7,644 nt of DNA from an uncultured Elusimicrobia bacterium (GTDB lineage: Bacteria; RUG730). Positions within the stretch are counted from its first letter, which is position 1, and each line of letters begins with the position of its first letter. The stretch covers positions 1 through 7,644 of the forward strand of contig ONXP01000038.1 in NCBI GenBank assembly GCA_900321865.1. The letters are read 5' to 3'. The notes beneath the pieces were generated by a model. That model ran no database searches. It had not been told where the DNA came from and was given only the letters and a program-made list of their open reading frames with translations. Position numbers and translations under genes: made by a program. This document shows positions 1-6,194 of this stretch, piece after piece.

Positions 1-1
1 C

Positions 2-76
2 AAAATTTGTCCATATTGTAAAAATAATGTCAATATAGAAGCAATAAAATGTCCATATTGTACCAGTAATATATAA
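2..76 (+). CDS. C-terminal end of a zinc-ribbon protein (partial, 5' end outside window)
   Basis: The open frame enters from the left edge and ends at TAA 74-76, giving 24 residues with two CPYC knuckles about 14 residues apart (KICPYC and IKCPYC). Four cysteines in this arrangement form a typical zinc-ribbon, so the visible tail probably binds one zinc ion. Ribbons of this form are found at the C-termini of several unrelated proteins, including some MscL mechanosensitive channels. That identity is only a guess, because the main domain is outside the window. The gene ends 10 bp before typA, so the two may be co-transcribed. Confidence 0.7.
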   Translation, partial: KICPYCKNNVNIEAIKCPYCTSNI

Positions 77-82
77 GAGGGG
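77..82 (+). promoter_or_regulatory. Shine-Dalgarno site of typA
   Basis: GAGGGG lies four bases upstream of the ATG at 87. It is one of the clearest purine-rich ribosome-binding sites in the window and supports the start chosen for typA. Confidence 0.6.
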
Positions 83-86
83 AAAA

Positions 87-1901
87 ATGAGTGATTACAG
101 AGAAAAAATTAGAAATTTTGCAATAATAGCACATGTCGATCATGGTAAAACCAGTTTAGTGGATCAAATGTTAAAGCAAAGTGGTCTTTTTAGAGATAAT
201 CAGGTTGTGGCAGAAAGAATGATGGATTCTATGGATCAAGAAAAAGAGCGTGGAATTACGATAATGGCTAAAAACGGAGGAATGAAATATAAAGATTATT
301 TTTTTAATATTATAGATACTCCGGGGCATGCTGATTTTGGGGGGCAGGTTGAATGTACTCTTATGATGGCGGATGGGGTTTTGCTTTTAGTTGATGCCAA
401 GGAAGGCCCTATGCCACAGACATATTTTGTTTTAAAAAAGGCATTAAACCTAAAATTGCCATGCATCGTTGTCATAAACAAAATAGACAAGCCTAATGCT
501 AGGTGTGAGTGGGTAGTAGATCAGGTCTTTGACTTAATGGTAAAGCTGGGAGCACCAGATGAAATTTTAGATTTTCCTGTGATTTATACATCTGCCAAGG
601 AAGGTTATGCAACACTTGATTACAAAATTCCTGGCGAAAATATGGAGCTACTTTTTAAAAAAATTGTTGAATGTATTCCTAGTCCTAAAGGCGATTTTAA
701 CGATTCTTTTAGTATGCTGGTCAGTTTATTAAAATTTAATTCGTTTTTTGGCAGGTTAGCAGTCGGAAAGATTAATACTGGAAAAATCAAAATTAATCAA
801 GACATCGCTATCACTTCTGATGGAAAAAATTTTAAAAATTCCAGGATATCAAAAATTTATAAATTTATGAGCAATGATATTGTTCCAACTGATGAAGCAA
901 AGGCTGGAGAAGTAGTGGCATTGGCAGGGGTAGAAGATGTAGTTTTAGGTGAAACTATAACTGATATTAATAATCCTAAATTAATAGTGGCACCATCCAT
1001 AGATCCTCCTACGATTTCTATGAATTTTTTGCCAAATGATTCGCCTTTTGCTGGAAAAGAAGGCAGTTTCGTAAATTCTAGACAATTAAAAGAAAGATTG
1101 GATAAAGAAATTTTATCAGATGTTGCATTAAAATATGAAGAGCTTTATTCTGAACCAGGATTTAAAGTGTCAGGTAGAGGGGAGCTTCATTTATCAGTTT
1201 TGATTGAAAAAATGAGAAGAGAAGGCTATGAATTTTCTGTAACAATGCCAAAAGTAATTTTTAAAGAAGAAAATAATAAAAAACTTGAGCCATACGAAGA
1301 ATTGACTATAGATTTGCAAGAGGAAACTATGGGAAAAGTGATAGAAGCCCTAGGCAATAGAAAAGGCACAATGATTAGTATGAATAAAGAAAGTGATTTG
1401 GTAAGGCTAATGTATAAAATTCCTACTAGGGGATTTTTTGGGTTTAGGTCAGATTTTATGACTTTGACTAAAGGAATGGGAACTATTAGTTCTATATTTT
1501 TAGACTATGAAGAATTTGCAGGTGAGGTAAAAGTGAGGGAAAATGGAGTCTTGATAGCTATGGAATCTGGAACTACCACGGCATATTCTTTGGCTAATCT
1601 AGAAAGTAGAGGCGAGTTAATTTTAGGAGCTGGTGAAAAAATATATGAAGGCGAGATAATAGGCATTAATTCTAGAAAAGACGATATGGTTGTAAATCCT
1701 TGTAAAGGGAAAAAATTATCCAATATGAGAGCCTCAGGTTCAGATGATGCAATAGTTTTAACTCCGCACAAAGTAATGAGTCTAGAGGAATGTTTGACAT
1801 TCATTGCAGATGACGAGTTGGTAGAAGTTACTCCTAAAAGTATCAGGCTTAGAAAAAGAATTTTGAATGAAATTGATAGAAAAAAATTTATAAGAAAATA
1901 A
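87..1901 (+). CDS. typA: Ribosome-binding translational GTPase TypA/BipA
   Basis: This is a translation-factor GTPase of the TypA/BipA family. It binds the 70S ribosome in the EF-G site and is known for roles in ribosome assembly at low temperature and stress adaptation. All GTP-binding motifs are visible: P-loop AHVDHGKT (residues 15-22), RGIT switch I (55-58), DTPGH (77-81), NKID (131-134) and SAKEG (169-173). A beta-barrel domain II follows at roughly 205-300. The EF-G-like domain III contains GRGELHLS at 363-370, and the TypA-specific C-terminal domain fills the remainder. The 604-residue length is normal for the family. The ATG at 87 has a good ribosome-binding site and gives the expected N-terminus. 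The gene is intact, with no missing key residue. hisF follows after 4 bp, which suggests co-transcription with the histidine genes although the functions are unrelated. Confidence 0.97.
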   Translation: MSDYREKIRNFAIIAHVDHGKTSLVDQMLKQSGLFRDNQVVAERMMDSMDQEKERGITIMAKNGGMKYKDYFFNIIDTPGHADFGGQVECTLMMADGVLLLVDAKEGPMPQTYFVLKKALNLKLPCIVVINKIDKPNARCEWVVDQVFDLMVKLGAPDEILDFPVIYTSAKEGYATLDYKIPGENMELLFKKIVECIPSPKGDFNDSFSMLVSLLKFNSFFGRLAVGKINTGKIKINQDIAITSDGKNFKNSRISKIYKFMSNDIVPTDEAKAGEVVALAGVEDVVLGETITDINNPKLIVAPSIDPPTISMNFLPNDSPFAGKEGSFVNSRQLKERLDKEILSDVALKYEELYSEPGFKVSGRGELHLSVLIEKMRREGYEFSVTMPKVIFKEENNKKLEPYEELTIDLQEETMGKVIEALGNRKGTMISMNKESDLVRLMYKIPTRGFFGFRSDFMTLTKGMGTISSIFLDYEEFAGEVKVRENGVLIAMESGTTTAYSLANLESRGELILGAGEKIYEGEIIGINSRKDDMVVNPCKGKKLSNMRASGSDDAIVLTPHKVMSLEECLTFIADDELVEVTPKSIRLRKRILNEIDRKKFIRK

Positions 1902-1905
1902 TTTT

Positions 1906-2667
1906 ATGTTAGCTAAAAGAATTATTCCATGTCTCGATATTAAAAATAACAGAGTTGTAAAAGGTGTTAATTTTGTTAATCTGGTAGATGCTGGCGATCC
2001 TTGTGAAATTGCAAAAAGATACGAAGAAGAAGGTGCAGATGAATTGGTTTATTTGGATATAACGGCGACTAGTGATAAAAAAGAAATTTTTTATGATTTA
2101 ATTAAAAGAACTGCATCAAAAGTTTTTATGCCACTTACAATTGGTGGTGGAATAAAGCATATTGAAGATATAAAAAATATTTTAAGAAGTGGAGCGGATA
2201 AAGTATCAATAAATAGCACTGCTTTTTTAAATCCAGAGATCATAAAAGAAGGTTCAAAATTATTTGGCAAGCAATGCATAGTTGTCGCAATTGACGTAAA
2301 AAAGGTAGAAAATTCCTGGCATGTATTCATAAATGGTGGCAGAATAGATACAAAAATGGATGCTATTCTCTGGGCAAAAAAGGTAGAATCCCTGGGAGCT
2401 GGGGAAGTGCTTCTTACCAGCATGGATAAAGACGGCACAAAAGATGGCTATGATATAGAATTAATAAATGAAATTTCAAAAAACACTAATATTCCAATAA
2501 TAGCTAGTGGCGGTGCAGGAAAAAAAGAAGACTTTTTAGAAGTTTTTGAAAAGACATCTGCAACTGGAGCTTTGGCGGCATCAGTTTTTCATTTTGAAGA
2601 AATTAAAATAAAAGATTTAAAATGTTTTTTAAAAAAATCTAACATAGAGGTAAGGTATGAATATTGA
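1906..2667 (+). CDS. hisF: Imidazole glycerol phosphate synthase, cyclase subunit HisF
   Basis: HisF is the cyclase half of IGP synthase. It uses ammonia made by the glutaminase HisH to convert PRFAR into imidazole glycerol phosphate and AICAR, linking histidine and purine synthesis in the cytoplasm. The 253-residue (beta/alpha)8 barrel is full length. It begins RIIPCLDI with catalytic Asp11 and carries the second catalytic acid, Asp130, in VVAIDVKK. Phosphate-binding loops are visible at TIGGG (78-82), TSMDKDGT (171-178) and IASGGAG (199-205). The ATG lies 4 bp after the typA stop with only a weak purine stretch upstream, so translation may depend on coupling to typA. The TGA stop lies inside the start of hisI (11-bp overlap). 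HisH and HisA are not in this window. Confidence 0.97.
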   Translation: MLAKRIIPCLDIKNNRVVKGVNFVNLVDAGDPCEIAKRYEEEGADELVYLDITATSDKKEIFYDLIKRTASKVFMPLTIGGGIKHIEDIKNILRSGADKVSINSTAFLNPEIIKEGSKLFGKQCIVVAIDVKKVENSWHVFINGGRIDTKMDAILWAKKVESLGAGEVLLTSMDKDGTKDGYDIELINEISKNTNIPIIASGGAGKKEDFLEVFEKTSATGALAASVFHFEEIKIKDLKCFLKKSNIEVRYEY

Positions 2668-3073
2668 AAATTTTTTGAAAAATATAAAATTTGATAATAA
2701 TGGCTTAGTTCCAGCTATCGCCCAGGATAGCACGACCGGAGAGGTTTTGATGTTGGCATATATGAATAAAGAATCTATAGAAAAAACTTTAGAAAAAGGA
2801 GTTGCGGTTTATTGGTCTAGGTCTAGAAAAAGTTTATGGATAAAAGGTGAAGTTTCTGGAAATATTCAAAAGTTAGAAGGGATCTTTTTAGATTGCGATG
2901 GAGATGCTATTTTATTAAAAATTAAACAATTGGCTGACGGCGGAAAATCAGATTTTGGAGCGGCATGTCATACAGGATATAGAACCTGCTTTTATAGGCA
3001 GTTTGAAAATGGAAATTTGGTAGAAAAAGGGGAAAAACTTTTTAACCCCGACGATGTTTATAAGAAAAAATAG
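2657..3073 (+). CDS. hisI: Phosphoribosyl-AMP cyclohydrolase HisI (single-domain)
   Basis: HisI opens the adenine ring of phosphoribosyl-AMP to give ProFAR, the third step of histidine synthesis, using zinc and magnesium. The 138-residue protein shows the family motifs in order: [11 protein letters not shown] (51-61), KGEVSGN (63-69), the metal-binding acidic motif DCDGD (79-83), and [11 protein letters not shown] (104-114) with the conserved cysteines 104 and 111. There is no fused HisE pyrophosphohydrolase domain after it, so HisE must be encoded separately or be absent. GAGG about seven bases before the ATG at 2657 supports this start. The gene overlaps the end of hisF by 11 bp in another frame, consistent with translational coupling. 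It is the last intact gene of the left cluster; decayed sequence begins within about 15 bp of its stop. Confidence 0.97.
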   Translation: MNIENFLKNIKFDNNGLVPAIAQDSTTGEVLMLAYMNKESIEKTLEKGVAVYWSRSRKSLWIKGEVSGNIQKLEGIFLDCDGDAILLKIKQLADGGKSDFGAACHTGYRTCFYRQFENGNLVEKGEKLFNPDDVYKKK

Positions 3074-3087
3074 TATTAAATTTTAAA

Positions 3088-3817
3088 ATGATAGTGAGCC
3101 CAAAAAATTTATTATTGCAAGTCTTTTTGCTGGTATAGGTGGAATAGATTTAGCATTTAAAGAAGTAGGTTTTATTTAGGATAGCTTGGGCTAGTGATAT
3201 AGATTTTAAGGCTTTTGAAACTTATAAAATAACTTTAAAAACGAAAATATAGTTTGTCAAGATATTAAAGAATTAGATCCAAAATTATTGAATAAACATA
3301 GATGTTTTGACTTTTGGGTTTCCTTGTCAGGCTTTTTCAATAGCTGGGTATAGAAAAGGTTTTAAAGATGAAAGGGAAACTTTGATTTTTTAAGGTGTTT
3401 AGATTTATAAAAGAATTAAAACCAAAAATAATTTTTTTGGAAAATGTAAAAAATTTAAAAACTCATAATAAAAGAAAAACATTTAATAAAATTTTGGAAA
3501 ATATCAAATATTGAATACTTGTGTTTATTCTAATATTCCACAAAATAGAGAAAGATTGTATATAGTTTGTTTAGAACTTTGTGAAAAATTTATTTTCCCT
3601 CAAAAAGTAAATATTTATTATCAATACAAGAGATTTTAGAAAAAAATAAAGTTTTATCCTATATTGTTAAAAAAAATACCTGTTATAAGTGGCGAAGACA
3701 TTATGTTAGAGAAAATAAAAGATATTTAAGGATTGGGGCAATTCTAGAAAATTAAAGGATTTAATAGAATATAAAGAAAATTGGAATATTTTAATAGAAT
3801 TAGCAAAAAAATCTTAA
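3088..3817 (+). pseudogene. Decayed C5-cytosine DNA methyltransferase (multiple frameshifts, C-terminus missing)
   Basis: Reading across frames recovers an ordered type II C5-cytosine methyltransferase. SLFAGIGG (S-adenosylmethionine loop) is at about 3120-3143, and IAWASDID at 3181-3204. IVCQDIKEL is at about 3249-3275, and GFPCQAFSIAG with the catalytic Cys codon (3325-3327) at 3316-3348. FLENVKNL (motif VI) is at about 3434-3457, QNRERLYIV (motif VIII) at 3541-3567, and WRRHYVREN at 3690-3716. The frame changes at about 3177, 3240, 3300, 3391, 3511 and 3610. Each change is explained by one inserted or lost base, mostly in A or T runs. An ATG at 3088 is out of frame with the first block, implying a further shift. 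About 217 codons can be reconstructed against a family norm of about 310-420, so the rest of the target-recognition region and motifs IX-X are gone. The last block (3731-3817) has no recognised similarity. No cognate endonuclease is visible. Target specificity cannot be told. Confidence 0.9.
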
Positions 3818-4589
3818 AATTTTTGATTTGATTGGATTGTTTATGGATTATGTTTACCTATTGTGTTTGTTTGTAATTTTCCCTATTGCTATAGGGTTTG
3901 GGGTTCTTTATTTTTTTTAAAATATATAAAAAATATTTTTGGCGATGTGGGTCAAGCTGTTTGCTATCCGATGTTTGTTTTTGCATCAATTAAGTTATGG
4001 GATTTAATTTTATGTTTGTGCGGTAATTTAGTGCTTTTATTCAAGAATATTTTAATTTTATTTATCTTGATTATTTGTTTTTTGTTATATGTTCTGCAAC
4101 TTTTTGTATTTATGTGCTTTTTGTAAGATTTTTTAAAAAAGAAATAGCATTTTCTTTATTTAATTTTTTATAATACTTTCGTTCATATTTAATATTATAT
4201 TTTTAAAGTTTTATGTAAAAATGCAATTGAAAATTATAAAATAATGAATCGTCTTCATGATTCTTTGGGTATTTTTGTAACAAAAAGTGGTTTTGGTTTT
4301 TTATTTTATAATGTTAGCCTGTCACCTTTTGGAGTTTTTTTAGTTTGAATACTATTTTTATTCAAAAAATCAATATTTTTTTAAAAAAATAGAAAAAGCA
4401 AAACCCTGGAAGGTATTATTAATTACTATATTATTAGTATTAATATTATATATTAGCATTCCGTTTATTACAAAGTATTTTTTATATATTATTTATAGTG
4501 CAAAAATTATTGGTTACTTTTTTAAATTTTTTATTTTAAATTTTTTATTTTTTAAAAGTTTAAATAAATTATGGAAATTAAAGTTATGA
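3818..4589 (+). pseudogene. Broken multi-pass membrane protein, possibly the FtsK/SpoIIIE N-terminal domain
   Basis: The + strand carries several strongly hydrophobic segments in different frames. One starts at ATG 3843 and stops at 3918. A second runs through 3915-4126 and includes NIFGDVGQAV. A third runs 4193-4348 and includes KSGFGFLFYN, then SPFGVFLV, ending at a TGA. A fourth is open 4344-4589 and includes KPWKVLLITILL. A single-base change in the T-run at 3911-3918 joins the first two. The sequence GxVGQ followed by a membrane segment, with a later Gly-rich membrane segment, resembles by eye the four-helix membrane anchor of FtsK/SpoIIIE. That protein pumps chromosomal DNA through the division septum. 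No Walker A/B motor or gamma domain follows, because coaB lies directly downstream on the other strand. A decayed membrane-protein gene is well supported; the FtsK identity is tentative, and another integral membrane protein is possible. Confidence 0.5.
4524..4551 (+). repeat. Tandem duplication of a 14-bp A/T unit
   Basis: AAATTTTTTATTTT occurs twice in direct succession (4524-4537 and 4538-4551). Fourteen is not a multiple of three, so gain or loss of one copy would shift any reading frame crossing it. It lies in the last open segment of the decayed membrane-protein gene and looks like replication slippage in low-complexity DNA. Confidence 0.6.
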
Positions 4590-4624
4590 ATTTTATAATT
4601 TTATAAAGACTCATAAATTTTTTT
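4584..4624 (+). terminator. Possible AT-rich hairpin terminator between convergent genes
   Basis: TTATGA (4584-4589) pairs with TCATAA (4611-4616), and inside it TTTATAA (4592-4598) pairs with TTATAAA (4601-4607) around a very short loop, with a small internal loop between the two stems. A run of seven T follows at 4618-4624, as in an intrinsic terminator reading rightward. It overlaps the last codons of coaB on the other strand. The stem is nearly all A-T pairs, so its strength is doubtful. Confidence 0.4.
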
Positions 4625-5254
4625 CAAAATCTTTTTAGCTAGTTTAGTTTTAGGCAAGTTTTCAAAATATGTCTTGTTTCCATTTTTATCGATTAAAGTA
4701 GCACTAGCAGTTTTTAGTCCCATACTATGTTTTGCTTCGTTTGCTATAATGAAATCTAAATTTTTTTCTTTCATTTTTTTTGTAGCATTTTCTAAAAGAT
4801 TTTCTGTCTCCAGAGAAAAACCTATAACTATTTGATTTTTAGTTTTTTGCAAAGATAAAGTTTTTAGGATATCGATATTTTTTTTTAATTCTAAGACATA
4901 AGAATCTTTATTTTCGTCTTTTTTTATTTTTGTATTAGAAAAATGTTTTACATCAAAATCTACTGCAGCAGCCACTGATATAAAAATATCAGATGTTTTA
5001 AAAAATTTCTCCAAAGTTTCTAGCATTTTATAATTGGTTTCTGTATAAAAGATTTCCAAATTTTCATTTTTAGGATATTTTATTTTTACATCGCCAGAAA
5101 CGATTTTTACTTTATTTTCTTTTAATAAGGCTTTTGCAAAGCTAAGTCCCATAGATCCACTAGAAATATTAGTAATATATCTTATAGGATCTATATAAAC
5201 TCTGGTAGCACCATTTGAAATTAAAATATTTTTATTTTTGAATATTTTGTACAT
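4601..5254 (-). CDS. coaB: Phosphopantothenate-cysteine ligase CoaB (standalone domain)
   Basis: CoaB joins 4'-phosphopantothenate to cysteine after nucleotide activation, the second step of coenzyme A synthesis from pantothenate. The 217 residues match the CoaB half of the usual CoaBC fusion. Visible motifs are DPIRYITNISSGSMG (22-36, with Asn29 at the conserved nucleotide-site position), AAAVDF with Asp99, KIKK at 109-112 (conserved lysine motif), GFSLETE (145-151) and IIANEA (169-174). The flavin-dependent CoaC decarboxylase domain that normally precedes CoaB is absent, both in the protein and in the window. The start gives the expected N-terminus, with AGAGA about eight to nine bases upstream. 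The first 23 bp overlap the 3' end of the upstream patatin gene in another frame, indicating one transcript and coupled translation. Standalone CoaB is known in some bacteria such as streptococci, but the motifs here look like those of the common fused type. Confidence 0.92.
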   Translation of the reverse strand: MYKIFKNKNILISNGATRVYIDPIRYITNISSGSMGLSFAKALLKENKVKIVSGDVKIKYPKNENLEIFYTETNYKMLETLEKFFKTSDIFISVAAAVDFDVKHFSNTKIKKDENKDSYVLELKKNIDILKTLSLQKTKNQIVIGFSLETENLLENATKKMKEKNLDFIIANEAKHSMGLKTASATLIDKNGNKTYFENLPKTKLAKKILKKIYESL

Positions 5255-6188
5255 TTTGATTTTCTCTATTTTTTTGAAAATAAAAATTTAGAATATAAGA
5301 TTTTATATAATCTATATTTTTTCTAGTTTCTATTTCTCCTATTTTTATTAATTCATCTTTTTTATCAAAATCCAAAATCCCATACTGATTTACTTTTGGC
5401 GTAATTAAGATGTTTGCCAAATCTTTACTTTTTTTTAACAATCTATTTCCTTGGATGTATGAAATTTGCAATAAAACCTGTAATATGCTCTTGGGAGTAT
5501 TTTTAGTGTAGTCTGATTCTATATTTATAGCAATAATAATATCTGCTCCTAAATCTTTTGCAGCCTTAGTTGGCAGATTGTCTATAATTCCTCCATCAAT
5601 TAAAAATCTTTGTTTATATTCAAACGGTTCAAAAAATCCTGGAATGCTAGAACTAGCTGTAGTTGCATCTGCAACATTACCTTCTTTTATCGTTATTTTT
5701 TCTCCAGTTTTTATATCAACAGCAATGCATGCAAAAGGAATATCTAATTCATAAAATTTTTTATTTTTGGTATATTTTACAATGATATCAGTTATATTTT
5801 CGGTTGAAAAAAATTTATTTTTAAAGATAAATTTTAAAACTGATAAAAAGTTTATTTTAAGTAAATTTTTAAATTTGATTTGATTAACTATATTGTTTAT
5901 TTGTTTAGATGATAATCCGGATGCAAACAATGCTCCAAGGATAGACCCAATACTGGTTCCAGTAATAATATCTATTGGAATATTATTTTCTTCTAAAACT
6001 TTTATAACTCCTATATGTGCAAAGCCTCTAGCTCCTCCTCCTCCTAAAACCAGTCCTATTTTAGGTCTTTTATTTTTATCTAATGAAATAAATTCATTCC
6101 AAATTAAAAAATTGTTAATTTGTGTAGAAAATAAATTTATATTTTTAAACAGAAAAATTAAAAATAAAAAAAGACTAAATTTTTTCAT
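5232..6188 (-). CDS. Patatin-like phospholipase (RssA/YchK family) with N-terminal signal sequence
   Basis: This is a patatin-fold serine hydrolase, predicted to cleave acyl esters of membrane lipids with a Ser-Asp dyad. The oxyanion loop GGGGARG lies at 49-55, the nucleophile elbow GTSIG at 77-81 (Ser79), and the DGG motif at 198-200 (Asp198). The domain starts at about residue 42 (RPKIGLVLGGG) and ends near 270, followed by a charged C-terminal tail. The first 21 residues (KK then a hydrophobic stretch) look like a signal peptide or membrane anchor, so the enzyme is probably exported. At 318 residues it has no POTRA or beta-barrel domain, so it is not an FplA/PlpD-type autotransporter. A GGAG lies about 14 bases before the ATG, inside the end of the TolC gene, which stops 6 bp upstream. 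It overlaps coaB by 23 bp. The substrate is unknown. Confidence 0.93.
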   Translation of the reverse strand: MKKFSLFLFLIFLFKNINLFSTQINNFLIWNEFISLDKNKRPKIGLVLGGGGARGFAHIGVIKVLEENNIPIDIITGTSIGSILGALFASGLSSKQINNIVNQIKFKNLLKINFLSVLKFIFKNKFFSTENITDIIVKYTKNKKFYELDIPFACIAVDIKTGEKITIKEGNVADATTASSSIPGFFEPFEYKQRFLIDGGIIDNLPTKAAKDLGADIIIAINIESDYTKNTPKSILQVLLQISYIQGNRLLKKSKDLANILITPKVNQYGILDFDKKDELIKIGEIETRKNIDYIKSYILNFYFQKNRENQNVQNIQK

Positions 6189-6194
6189 TTTTAA

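Noticed and set aside
296-490. Minus-strand open frame of 64 codons inside typA
   Set aside because: It lies wholly within the conserved GTPase domain of typA, has no ribosome-binding context and no recognisable domain; it is a shadow frame.
1505-1804. Minus-strand open frame of 99 codons inside the 3' part of typA
   Set aside because: It is antisense to the conserved TypA C-terminal domain and its sequence reads as low-information shadow coding.
2091-2438. Minus-strand open frame of 115 codons inside hisF
   Set aside because: hisF is intact with both catalytic aspartates in the other direction, and the antisense frame shows no motif.
3088-3752. Programmed ribosomal frameshifting in the methyltransferase
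   Set aside because: At least six shifts in both directions are needed and the C-terminal region is missing, which does not fit regulated recoding.
3863-4126. An intact small membrane protein of 87 residues
   Set aside because: It has no ribosome-binding site, and similar hydrophobic coding continues in other frames on both sides, so it is better read as one piece of a broken longer gene.
4346-4348. TGA read as tryptophan (alternative genetic code)
   Set aside because: hisF ends naturally at TGA at its family length, and Trp in intact genes is encoded by TGG; the TGA here lies in a broken gene.
3088-4589. Frameshifts as sequencing or assembly errors
   Set aside because: More than 5.5 kb of flanking genes contain many A/T runs of similar length with no frame break, so errors clustered only here are unlikely, though reads were not available to exclude it.
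5232-6188. Type V autotransporter phospholipase (FplA/PlpD type)
   Set aside because: The protein ends about 50 residues after the patatin domain and has no POTRA or beta-barrel part.
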